Of a stretch of 6,154 nucleotides of DNA, positions 1-5,824 are shown one piece after another. The notes beneath the pieces were generated by a model. It was given only the letters and a program-made list of their open reading frames with translations, was not told the origin of the DNA and did not search any database. The first letter of the stretch is position 1, and every line of letters starts with the position of its first letter. Both the position numbers and the translations under genes were made by a program. Source of the stretch: Nitratifractor sp964650685 (lineage in GTDB: Bacteria; Campylobacterota; Campylobacteria; Campylobacterales; Sulfurovaceae); the NCBI GenBank assembly GCA_964650685.1, contig CAZYUW010000186.1, positions 1-6,154 on the forward strand, read 5' to 3'.

Positions 1-1002
1 CCAGGAGACCGTATCCTCCTCGTTGGAGTAGGCAAACACATTTATACGATCGAAGCCGAAATCCTCCAGAAAACGGCACAATCTTTCGAAACTCTCTTCG
101 CTCTCGCCCGGATGACCGGCTATCACGGATGTTCTGACGAAAGAGTCCTTCTGACTTTTCATCTTTTCCAGCAAAGCTATCGTCTGCTTCTCTCCAAAAC
201 CTCTCTTCATTACCTTTAGCATACGATCGTCTATATGCTGTATCGGCATATCGTAATATGTCGAAAAAATTTTTGAATCCGCGATAGCGCCGATGACATC
301 CTCTCCAAGCGTAGAGGGATAGAGATAGAGGATGCGTGCGGACAAGACGGCATCTATCTTTTCAATCGCCTCGATCAGTCCCAAAAGTCCATCTCTATCT
401 CCTCTGTCTCTTCCGAAACTGGAGCTGTCCTGTGAGATGAAGGAGAGATCGAAATAGCCGTTCTGCGCCATTTTTGTGCATTCGGCAACTATGGAGTCTA
501 TAGTTCTCGACTGAAGTCTGCCCTTGAAAGAGGGTATTGCGCAAAACGAACAGTTTTGATTGCACCCTTCGGCTATCTTGATGTAGGCGTGATAGAGCGA
601 ACCCGTAAGTACTCTCGGTGAGTTTTCATCGGCGAGATATACACGGGGAGAGAAGAGGTCTTTTTTCTTCTCGATCATTTCGTCTATCCTGTCGTAGTCC
701 CCTACGCCGGTATATATATCGACCTCGGGGATCTCCGTCCGGAGCTCATCCCTGTATCTTTCGGATAGGCAACCGCTCACAACCAGCAAAGAGCCCTCTT
801 TTCTGTTTCTCTGGAGCTCCAGAATGGTTCCTATACTCTCCTCTTTCGCCGCATCGATAAATCCGCATGTGTTCACGATGATCACATCGGCGTCATCAGC
901 TTCGTCGCTGATCTCGTAATCTTTCAGTTTGCCGAGCATCACTTCACTGTCTATAAGATTTTTGGTGCACCCCAGACTCACCAGATGCAGTTTTTTGCCC
1001 AT
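1..1002 (-). CDS. rimO: Ribosomal protein S12 methylthiotransferase RimO, C-terminus cut by window edge
   Basis: Radical SAM methylthiotransferase that adds a methylthio group to a conserved aspartate of ribosomal protein S12 in the cytoplasm. The visible 334 residues begin MGKKLHLVSLGCTKNLIDSE. The N-terminal UPF0004 domain shows its three cluster-binding cysteines at about C12, C46 and C78. The radical SAM motif CxxxCxxC is at C147, C151 and C154 in GCNQNCSFCAIPSFKGR, followed by the TIM-barrel core (ISQDSSSFGRD, then GHPGESEESF). The SLGCxKNLxDSE start and AIPSFKG context favour RimO over MiaB. Full RimO is about 430-440 residues, so roughly 100 residues including the TRAM domain lie beyond the left edge. 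ATG at 1002 is preceded by AAAGGA about 9 bases upstream. The gene lies 30 bp after the small lipoprotein gene and has no obvious promoter of its own, so the two are probably co-transcribed. Confidence 0.96.
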   Translation of the reverse strand, partial: MGKKLHLVSLGCTKNLIDSEVMLGKLKDYEISDEADDADVIIVNTCGFIDAAKEESIGTILELQRNRKEGSLLVVSGCLSERYRDELRTEIPEVDIYTGVGDYDRIDEMIEKKKDLFSPRVYLADENSPRVLTGSLYHAYIKIAEGCNQNCSFCAIPSFKGRLQSRTIDSIVAECTKMAQNGYFDLSFISQDSSSFGRDRGDRDGLLGLIEAIEKIDAVLSARILYLYPSTLGEDVIGAIADSKIFSTYYDMPIQHIDDRMLKVMKRGFGEKQTIALLEKMKSQKDSFVRTSVIAGHPGESEESFERLCRFLEDFGFDRINVFAYSNEEDTVSW

Positions 1003-1032
1003 CCCAGGATCCTTTCGCTTTTTGGAGGTCTG

Positions 1033-1278
1033 TCAGCCGCCACTATATCCGGCCGCCTCGATCCCGGCACCCAGACCGCTCCTCGGATGCACCTCGAATC
1101 CAACGACCGCGGCCGCTCCTCCGCCGCCGCGACCTCCTCCGGACATACGACCTTCATATATGACACCTGTATGGCCCCATGTAGAGACTCCATTCTGTTC
1201 GGGCACGGTTTTCGCACCACCGCAGCCGCTCATTCCCATCGCCACCAATATGGCCAAAATTGATACATATCGTTCCAT
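1033..1278 (-). CDS. Small glycine-rich lipoprotein, function unknown
   Basis: An 81-residue protein I do not recognise as a named family. It starts MERYVSILAILVAMGMSGCGG: one basic residue, a hydrophobic stretch of about 11 residues, then a lipobox-like MSGC with Cys at residue 19, as in type II signal peptides. The mature part would be 63 residues, of which 20 are glycine, with a GGGRGGGGAAA run at 47-57. Residues 24-45 (TVPEQNGVSTWGHTGVIYEGRM) are less simple. The start is fixed by the signal peptide, because later Met codons (14, 16) would leave no hydrophobic segment. No Shine-Dalgarno is seen, and a strong -10 ends only 6 bases before the ATG. It is followed 30 bp later by rimO. A spurious ORF in GC-rich sequence is possible, but lipobox, promoter and operon spacing argue for a real gene. 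Confidence 0.7.
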   Translation of the reverse strand: MERYVSILAILVAMGMSGCGGAKTVPEQNGVSTWGHTGVIYEGRMSGGGRGGGGAAAVVGFEVHPRSGLGAGIEAAGYSGG

Positions 1279-1284
1279 GCGGGT

Positions 1285-1293
1285 ATTATAGCA
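1285..1293 (-). promoter_or_regulatory. Extended -10 promoter (TGCTATAAT) for lipoprotein-rimO
   Basis: The minus strand reads TGCTATAAT, a perfect extended -10 (TGnTATAAT). No -35 is recognisable 16-18 bp upstream, which is tolerated for extended -10 promoters and common in Campylobacterota. The transcription start would fall at about 1278, the first base of the lipoprotein ATG. Confidence 0.6.
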
Positions 1294-1311
1294 GAGGAAA
1301 GACCTTCATCC

Positions 1312-1332
1312 CGAAACGCACTGAGTGCTTCG
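1312..1332 (-). terminator. Weak hairpin after the porin gene
   Basis: Just past the porin stop the strand can fold as CGAA+GCAC with a 3-base loop against GTGC+TTCG, with a 2-base bulge, giving about 8 pairs. No T-run follows, so a Rho-independent terminator is doubtful. It sits between the porin stop and the next promoter, where a terminator would be expected. Confidence 0.25.
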
Positions 1333-1334
1333 AA

Positions 1335-2561
1335 TCAGAAATCGTAGTAAGCCTCCAGCCTGATCCTCTGCCTCGTTCTGGCGAGAGTTGCGGGATTGTA
1401 GTACTCAACTCTCCTGTATCTGTACTCGATTTTCGCGTCGAGCCCCATCGCGGAAAACTTATATCCGAGCCTCGCACCTCCGGCTCTCTTCTCATCCCCC
1501 CTGAAGGTGTGTCTGTCGAAATCCCAATATCCAAGCGTTCCGTATATACTGCTGCCCGAAAAATCGTATGAAGCTTTCGTGAGAAATGCCCACTGATCGG
1601 CACCGTATCCGTCGGCAGACATCTCGTTGTCCGTCCACAACGCTCCATCCTCCCTGCCGCTTCCGGCCGCTCTGAGGCTGTAATCACCGTCGTTTATGTA
1701 CGATACCGCGAGTGAAATATCGAAATTCTCGATTTTGGCGGAGACTCTGGCGGCAATAGCGCAGGTTGAATTCCAGCTTCGTCCACTTGGCATATCGTCG
1801 ATCTCTCCTCCGACGAAAGCACCCTGCAGCCCGAAGCGCAAAGAGTCTCCACCGACTATCGACCCCCATAGCGACCATGTGTCTCCTGTCGATGCGGTAG
1901 CACTGTATATCGTATTGAGTCCGCTTTTTGGGATATAGTATGCGCTCAACGCTATCCGGGTCTTTTCGAATGAGCTGTCAAGTAGAGAGAGCAGAAACAT
2001 ACCCGAAGAGTCTCCCATATCGAGCTCCTCGTCGGAGTTGTGGGACATCTGCGACACCCATCCCACACTCACGCTGGTATCGGTAGAAAGTTCGTACTTC
2101 ATGATCAAGCCGTCATAGACCCAGTCGGCCACACCGGCGGTATGGCTTGTCCACGCCCAGGGAGAGAGCTCTTTGGAGAGCTCTTGCCTGCCTGCCTTTA
2201 TCCCGATCGCGGCCAGGCTGTACTCCAAATACGCCTGAGAGATTTCGGCTCCGGAGCCTCTCTCCGCCTCCACTCTCGGAGCGCCCGCCAGATCCCATCC
2301 GAAATCACTCCAGCCGGCTATCTCGATGCCCATATCCAAACCTCTGCCGATCTCTGTTTTGCCCCCGAGCAAAGCGATCGCACTGAAGCCGTTGTTGTCA
2401 TCGTCCGCGAAATCGCCATCGGCTTTCCAGCTCTCATCCTGCCACTGGTAGGCGAAACCGATTTTGCCATAATAGTCCTCTTTGCCGCTCTCTTTTCCTT
2501 TTCCATAAGCGCTATGCATCGCACATGCAATTGCGACAGACACGCAAAAGAGTCTTTTCAT
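1335..2561 (-). CDS. Outer-membrane porin-like beta-barrel protein (OprD/Opr-like)
   Basis: A 408-residue exported protein. Residues 1-20 (MKRLFCVSVAIACAMHSAYG) are a signal peptide with probable cleavage after G20. The rest is alternating polar/hydrophobic strand sequence with short Gly/Asp/Asn/Ser turns, and the chain ends LEAYYDF, with the terminal Phe typical of BamA-recognised barrels. The stretch GIKAGRQELSKELSPWAW (about 115-135) resembles the GRQxLxTP region of OprD-type porins. Inferred role: passive uptake channel for small solutes; the substrate cannot be read. ATG at 2561 has GGAAGGA about 7 bases upstream. The gene lies 185 bp after tpx, with its own -10 and a large inverted repeat upstream. 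The specific porin subfamily is uncertain: OprD-like and Campylobacterota Opr porins are both plausible. Confidence 0.82.
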   Translation of the reverse strand: MKRLFCVSVAIACAMHSAYGKGKESGKEDYYGKIGFAYQWQDESWKADGDFADDDNNGFSAIALLGGKTEIGRGLDMGIEIAGWSDFGWDLAGAPRVEAERGSGAEISQAYLEYSLAAIGIKAGRQELSKELSPWAWTSHTAGVADWVYDGLIMKYELSTDTSVSVGWVSQMSHNSDEELDMGDSSGMFLLSLLDSSFEKTRIALSAYYIPKSGLNTIYSATASTGDTWSLWGSIVGGDSLRFGLQGAFVGGEIDDMPSGRSWNSTCAIAARVSAKIENFDISLAVSYINDGDYSLRAAGSGREDGALWTDNEMSADGYGADQWAFLTKASYDFSGSSIYGTLGYWDFDRHTFRGDEKRAGGARLGYKFSAMGLDAKIEYRYRRVEYYNPATLARTRQRIRLEAYYDF

Positions 2562-2631
2562 GCTTTATCCTTCCGTAGGCTTTTCGTTTTTGCGACAGGA
2601 GATCGCCAGAGCGGCGACACTGAACTTTTAA

Positions 2632-2637
2632 ATTGTA
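2632..2637 (-). promoter_or_regulatory. Probable -10 of the porin promoter (TACAAT)
   Basis: The minus strand reads GATACAAT, the same octamer as upstream of tpx. The transcript start would be near 2625, giving a leader of about 63 bases. The -35 zone (about 2654-2661) is not TTGACA-like and lies inside an arm of the inverted repeat at 2652-2679. Confidence 0.45.
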
Positions 2638-2651
2638 TCGATAAAACAGTG

Positions 2652-2679
2652 TGCATATCCTGCCAAAACAGGATATGCA
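2652..2679. repeat. Perfect 11-bp inverted repeat, 6-bp spacer
   Basis: TGCATATCCTG, spacer CCAAAA, CAGGATATGCA: 11 of 11 pairs match. It lies 67 bp after the tpx stop and 14 bp upstream of the porin -10, so it overlaps the expected -35. Read as RNA on the minus strand it is a stable hairpin but is followed by CACTGTTTTATC rather than a clean U-run, so it is at best an imperfect tpx terminator. Read as DNA it is a good candidate operator for a dimeric regulator of the porin. A single GATATGC heptamer recurs at 2702-2708, 30 bp from the arm copy at 2672-2678. Confidence 0.75.
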
Positions 2680-2746
2680 TACCATTCCCTCTCCAGCCGG
2701 AGATATGCGTGAAGAGGCCGAAAGAGAGCTCGACCCCCACAGAAAT

Positions 2747-3268
2747 CTACTCTCCCGCGGCCGCTTTTTTGGCGGCTTCGAGAGCCTCCTCGTAGTTGGG
2801 CTCTTCGGTGATCTCCGGCACCAGCTGCTTATAGACGACCTTACCGCCTCTGTCGATCACGAAGATGGCTCTGGCGAGAATACCCGCAAGCGCTCCGTCG
2901 GCTATGAGCATGCCATAGGCTCTACCGAAATCCTTGTTTCTGAAATCCGACGCCACCGTCAGGTTGTCTATTCCTTCGGTTGTGCAGAACCTTTTGGCCG
3001 CAAAGGGCAGATCCATCGATACAACCGTGAGCTCCAGCCCATCTATTCCTGCCGCCTGGTTGTTGAACTTTGCAGTTTCCGTAGCACATACAGGTGTATC
3101 GAGAGAGGGCACCACGATAACAAGTTGCGCTTTTCCCTTCGCTCCACCCACTTTCAGATCACTCAGATCTTCCGATTTGACCACTACCACTTCCGGCGCG
3201 TTATCTCCAACATTTACTTCGTTTCCTTCCAGATTGCAGCTGTTTCCTTTGAGCGTGACTGTTGCCAT
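2747..3268 (-). CDS. tpx: Thiol peroxidase Tpx (atypical 2-Cys peroxiredoxin)
   Basis: A 173-residue peroxidase that reduces H2O2 and organic hydroperoxides and is recycled by thioredoxin. The peroxidatic site PSLDTPVCATET places T58 and C61, the resolving cysteine is C95 in RFCTTEGI, and the active-site Arg is R133 in LARAIFVID. These numbers coincide with those of E. coli Tpx (C61/C95/R133), and length is close to that family (about 168). The N-terminal MATVTLKGNS(C)NLEGNEVNVGDNAPE is the usual Tpx opening; the extra C11 is not part of the catalytic pair. E. coli Tpx is periplasmic or soluble depending on report; no signal peptide is seen here, so a cytoplasmic location is inferred. ATG at 3268 has AAGGA with about 7 bases spacing. 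The gene has its own promoter and is not obviously in an operon with ccoG. Confidence 0.97.
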   Translation of the reverse strand: MATVTLKGNSCNLEGNEVNVGDNAPEVVVVKSEDLSDLKVGGAKGKAQLVIVVPSLDTPVCATETAKFNNQAAGIDGLELTVVSMDLPFAAKRFCTTEGIDNLTVASDFRNKDFGRAYGMLIADGALAGILARAIFVIDRGGKVVYKQLVPEITEEPNYEEALEAAKKAAAGE

Positions 3269-3323
3269 ATTTTTTCCTTGGTTATTTTGATTTTTTTAGC
3301 CAGATTCTTGATCTTGCTCAAGT

Positions 3324-3353
3324 ATTGTATCTAATCAGGATAAAATTTGTCTT
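3324..3353 (-). promoter_or_regulatory. Probable tpx promoter (AAGACA - 18 bp - TACAAT)
   Basis: The minus strand shows TACAAT at 3329-3324, preceded by GA as in the porin promoter, and AAGACA (4 of 6 to TTGACA) at 3353-3348 with 18 bp between. The transcript start would be near 3317, giving a leader of about 48 bases before the tpx ATG. No clear PerR or Fur box was recognised. Confidence 0.5.
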
Positions 3354-3402
3354 ATTTAGGCAGAGTCTGGTTGCATGCAAAGGACATGAAGCCGCCGGCA
3401 CA

Positions 3403-3430
3403 AGCAAACGGGCACAAACAGTGCCCTGCT
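3403..3430 (-). terminator. Hairpin after ccoG, possible terminator
   Basis: On the minus strand AGCA-GGGCAC, loop TGTTT, GTGCCC, a 3-base bulge, then TGCT: a 6-bp GC-rich core plus 4 outer pairs, beginning 7 bases after the ccoG stop. The downstream sequence (GTTTGCTTG) is only moderately T-rich, so intrinsic termination is plausible but not certain. The hairpin separates ccoG from the tpx promoter. Confidence 0.45.
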
Positions 3431-3436
3431 GTCTTT

Positions 3437-4891
3437 TTATTTCTCTTTTTCCACCAGATCTATACGAGGGTAGACAAATACTGTTTTTCTTATGACGGTG
3501 ATCTTTTTGGGATCGTCCACGGCATAAGCGTGTACAGTTATTTTCAGCGGAGTGTCTTTCCTAGTGTTTTCGGCCAGCTTTTTATCCGTAGTGAGTACGA
3601 CAACCTTCTTTTTCTTTTTGCCGGCACCGAGATGGAAAGGCTTGTTCGGTCTGACTATCTTGATATCTTTGTTGTCTATCTCGAAAAAGTATTTGTGGTC
3701 TTTGGTATCGGTATTCTGGAAAAGGAAGAGATAGTCGTTCTCCACAACGCCACCTTTGTGTATCTTGTAGAGTCTGGTTGTCTTGTTGACATTGAGCAGC
3801 ATATGCTCCTTTTTGCTTCCCATCACGAAAAGAGCTACGAGAACTATCGAGAGGATAGTGAAATATCCGAGTATCTTGGGTCTGAGATACCTGGTTTTCC
3901 CTTCGTGCCTGAGGGTCTCTCTCTCGCTTGACCACTGAACGAGACTGGGGCGGTTGAAAGCAGCCTGCACTTCGGTACATGCATCGACACACTCGAGACA
4001 GTTGATACACTCAAGCTGCAGACCTTTTCTGATATCGATATGGGTAGGACAGACTTTGACGCAGCTTTCGCATGTCATACATTCGGCATCGGGAAAATCG
4101 GCCGTCAACTCTTTGCGCCTGGAGTACTTCTTGAAGCGTTCGTTGTGCTCACCCTCGTATATCTCTCCACCTCTTACTGGATCGTATATAGCCATGATGG
4201 TATCGTCATCGTAGAGTACGGACTGAACCCTGCTGTATGGACAGATATATACACAGAACTTCTCCTTTATGAATACGATATCGGCTATGAGAAAGAGAGC
4301 CGTACTGACGAGCATTCCAACGAGAAGGCCATGCTCGGATGGATTCTGGAGATACTTGAAAAAGTCTTCAGGCGGCACGAAATACCATAGAAAGTCGGCT
4401 GCCGCGACAAAGGACAGCACGGACCATATCAGTATCGCCACTATCTTTTTGGTGATATTCTCCGCTTTGCTCATATCCGGCTCTATCTGCTTGTTGTTGA
4501 TCTTTTTTCTCAGCTTGAGAAGCTTGGTCTCTATGAGATCACGATATATAACCCTGAATATCGTCTGAGGACAGGCCCATCCGCACCATACCCTGCCCCC
4601 AAGCGCGGTCATCGCGAATATTCCAAGAAACATGAGCATCAACAGAAAAGGCATGAGGTAGAGCTCCTGCATATCGAAGCGCACGAAGAAAAAGTGAAGC
4701 TGCTTGTGATCGAAATTGAGCAGAAAGAAGTGATTGTCGCCCACCTTGATCCACGGCAGCACCAGTGATACGATGGTAATGATCAAAAATGTCCAGTATC
4801 TTTTGGTCCTGTAGGGTATCCATTTTTTCAGATACTCTTTGGCGCTCAGTTTCTTTTTTTGTGTTTCTTGCTGCATGCTTGACTCCTGCAT
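3437..4891 (-). CDS. ccoG: CcoG (FixG/RdxA), cbb3 cytochrome oxidase assembly ferredoxin, membrane-bound
   Basis: A 484-residue polytopic iron-sulfur protein that helps mature cbb3-type cytochrome c oxidase; in studied bacteria CcoG acts in copper handling (Cu(II) reduction) for the CuB centre. Visible parts in order: TM1 about 33-48, TM2 about 77-97, the signature GRVWCGWACPQT (C103, C107), TM3 about 150-171, TM4 about 189-208, CVYICPYSRVQSV (C213, C217), two [4Fe-4S] motifs (C271/C274/C277/C281 and C295/C298/C301/C305), TM5 about 335-355, then a soluble, probably periplasmic Ig-like C-terminal domain. An upstream in-frame ATG at 4936 would add 15 residues and overlap the previous gene; ATG at 4891 is preferred because AAAGGA lies 5 bases before it. 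It follows the recombinase-like gene by 14 bp, implying co-transcription. The ccoNOPQ structural genes are not in the window. Confidence 0.96.
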   Translation of the reverse strand: MQESSMQQETQKKKLSAKEYLKKWIPYRTKRYWTFLIITIVSLVLPWIKVGDNHFFLLNFDHKQLHFFFVRFDMQELYLMPFLLMLMFLGIFAMTALGGRVWCGWACPQTIFRVIYRDLIETKLLKLRKKINNKQIEPDMSKAENITKKIVAILIWSVLSFVAAADFLWYFVPPEDFFKYLQNPSEHGLLVGMLVSTALFLIADIVFIKEKFCVYICPYSRVQSVLYDDDTIMAIYDPVRGGEIYEGEHNERFKKYSRRKELTADFPDAECMTCESCVKVCPTHIDIRKGLQLECINCLECVDACTEVQAAFNRPSLVQWSSERETLRHEGKTRYLRPKILGYFTILSIVLVALFVMGSKKEHMLLNVNKTTRLYKIHKGGVVENDYLFLFQNTDTKDHKYFFEIDNKDIKIVRPNKPFHLGAGKKKKKVVVLTTDKKLAENTRKDTPLKITVHAYAVDDPKKITVIRKTVFVYPRIDLVEKEK

Positions 4892-4896
4892 TGTAT

Positions 4897-4902
4897 TCCT
4901 TT
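4897..4902 (-). promoter_or_regulatory. Ribosome binding site that sets the ccoG start
   Basis: AAAGGA, then ATACA, then ATG (4891). The in-frame ATG at 4936 has no purine-rich site in front of it and lies within the upstream coding region, so translation most likely starts at 4891. Confidence 0.8.
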
Positions 4903-4905
4903 GTG

Positions 4906-5571
4906 TTAGATTGATCGTCTCTCTTCGAGTGTGCATTTGAGCTTCGGATCGGGCAGTGTTCTTTTCGCATTTTTGCGCGCTTTGGCCTTCAGATGCGAAT
5001 CTTCGAGTATCTGCCTGAGACTCCTGGACTCTATATAGTCTTTGAGCGAACTTCTGCTGACATCCAGCTTTCGGGCTATGAAGCTGACACTTCGGCCGGA
5101 CTTGAGTCCAGCGAGAATCTCGGGGAGATGGCTGTCGAATTTCGAAGCGGATTTTCTGCCCTTGGGCCTTCCGACTCTGTTGTCCCCCGCCCTCTCCCGA
5201 GTATCTTTTTTCAGCCTCATTATCAGTGGAAGTATTTCCAGGAGTCGTGTGCTCTCGTCGATCTCGATTCCACTGTGCGCGATGACCAGAGATATGTTCC
5301 TGCTGAGGAGGCAGTTGACCACCACTATCACCTCCTCGATATCCCGACCCAGTGTCTCGACCCTTTCGACGATGACGGTATCGCCCTCGGAGAGAGTATT
5401 GAGAAAGTCTCTGAAAGACCTCCTCTCACCAAGAGGCTTCCCGGCGCTCTCGAACTCCATCATCTCACTGTCGATGGACAGACCGTTGCCCAGAGCATAT
5501 TCGACGATTTGCGCTCTTTGCGCAGACAGAGACTCTTCACCGGAAAACTGTCTGACAAAAGCGTAAGTCAA
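4906..5571 (-). CDS. Serine-recombinase (resolvase/invertase)-like DNA-binding protein with degenerate active site
   Basis: A 221-residue protein with the layout of small serine recombinases: N-terminal resolvase domain (about 1-125), a GRPKGRK linker (134-140) and a C-terminal helix-turn-helix, GRSVSFIARKLDVSRSSLKDYI (159-180), then a basic tail. Aligned without gaps to the YxRVSTxxQSLxxQ motif, the start YAFVRQFSGEESLSAQ keeps the Arg (R7) but places F9 in the nucleophilic Ser column, with S10 one position later. VERVETLGRD replaces the usual LDRLGR: Asp becomes E72, Arg becomes T73, R76 is kept. The family normally cuts and rejoins DNA through the Ser; this copy is probably inactive and may only bind DNA (inference). 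The start is TTG at 5571 with AGGAGG 5 bases upstream; the next in-frame Met (37) would destroy the domain. ccoG starts 14 bp after its stop, and no inverted repeats or transposase surround it, so it does not look like part of a mobile element. Confidence 0.86.
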   Translation of the reverse strand: MTYAFVRQFSGEESLSAQRAQIVEYALGNGLSIDSEMMEFESAGKPLGERRSFRDFLNTLSEGDTVIVERVETLGRDIEEVIVVVNCLLSRNISLVIAHSGIEIDESTRLLEILPLIMRLKKDTRERAGDNRVGRPKGRKSASKFDSHLPEILAGLKSGRSVSFIARKLDVSRSSLKDYIESRSLRQILEDSHLKAKARKNAKRTLPDPKLKCTLEERRSI

Positions 5572-5576
5572 ATTAT

Positions 5577-5582
5577 CCTCCT
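5577..5582 (-). promoter_or_regulatory. Strong Shine-Dalgarno (AGGAGG) for a TTG start
   Basis: AGGAGG, spacer ATAAT, then TTG at 5571. A full-strength site with ideal spacing explains use of the weak TTG codon and fixes the start of the recombinase-like gene. The strongest RBS in the window thus serves the weakest start codon. Confidence 0.75.
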
Positions 5583-5606
5583 CTTTTCCTGACGCTAAAT
5601 CTTAGC

Positions 5607-5618
5607 CATCATATGATG
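5607..5618. repeat. 12-bp perfect palindrome CATCATATGATG, possible -10 for the minus-strand operon
   Basis: It lies about 36 bp upstream of the TTG start of the recombinase-like gene. On the minus strand it contains TATGAT (5613-5608), usable as a -10; TTGATT at 5638-5633 could be a -35 but with a long 19-bp spacer. The palindrome could therefore be a promoter, an operator over the promoter, or both; the evidence is thin. Confidence 0.35.
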
Positions 5619-5640
5619 AAAGAACTCTTAAAAATCAATA

Positions 5641-5671
5641 TTTTTTCGTCATTTTGTCACTTTTTCGTTAC
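5641..5671. repeat. Three adjacent T-run/GTYA repeats
   Basis: The plus strand carries TTTTTTCGTCA, TTTTGTCAC and TTTTTCGTTAC back to back at 5641, 5652 and 5661. Each is a T-run followed by (C)GTYA, spaced about one helical turn. They sit between the divergent moaC and recombinase-ccoG genes and could be half-sites for a regulator, or just AT-rich promoter upstream sequence. Confidence 0.4.
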
Positions 5672-5702
5672 TGGCTCTCAAAAAGAGTGTCTATGCCGAC
5701 GA

Positions 5703-5715
5703 TTGCATTATGCAA
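5703..5715. repeat. Inverted repeat TTGCA-TTA-TGCAA
   Basis: A perfect 5-bp inverted repeat with a 3-bp centre, 42 bp upstream of the moaC -10. On the minus strand it contains CATAAT, a possible distal -10 for the recombinase-ccoG operon without a good -35. A regulator site is possible, but the arms are short. Confidence 0.3.
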
Positions 5716-5757
5716 AACTCCAAAAAGCACCCAAAGTACAAGATCTGTCTTTCACGA

Positions 5758-5763
5758 TATAAT
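5758..5763 (+). promoter_or_regulatory. Probable moaC -10 (TATAAT)
   Basis: A consensus TATAAT with only a weak -35 (AGTACA, 5735-5740, 17-bp spacing). The transcript would start near 5770, leaving a leader of about 55 bases. This leader is too short for a molybdenum-cofactor riboswitch, and no such structure was seen. Confidence 0.5.
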
Positions 5764-5824
5764 TGCGAACGATACAAAATGGAAAGCAGCTAAAGAAAAA
5801 ATTCGACGAAAAAAGGAGATCCGT

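Noticed and set aside
2040..2795. Plus-strand open frame of 251 codons opposite the porin
   Set aside because: It runs antisense across the porin, the intergenic region and the tpx end; it lacks a ribosome binding site and its composition (Pro/Arg/Ser-rich) is that of a reverse-strand shadow.
3347..3931. Plus-strand 194-codon frame opposite the ccoG 3' end
   Set aside because: Antisense to the conserved CcoG C-terminal domain, with no start signals; a shadow.
4892..4936. Longer ccoG start at ATG 4936
   Set aside because: It would overlap the upstream coding region and has no ribosome binding site, while ATG 4891 has AAAGGA at 5 bases.
4906..5571. Recombinase-like gene as part of a transposon, invertible segment or integron
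   Set aside because: No transposase, terminal repeats or invertible flanking repeats are visible, the active site is degenerate, and the gene is tightly packed with ccoG.
4993..5592. Two plus-strand open frames (199 and 174 codons) opposite the recombinase-like gene
   Set aside because: They are antisense to a gene with a clear fold, HTH and RBS; neither has a recognisable domain or start signal.
5675..5690. CTCT-CAAAA-AGAG hairpin in the divergent region as a terminator
   Set aside because: Only 4 pairs, AT-rich flanks, and no gene ending nearby on either strand.
5764..5824. Molybdenum-cofactor riboswitch in the moaC leader
   Set aside because: The leader from the best -10 is only about 55 bases and shows no conserved aptamer-like helices.
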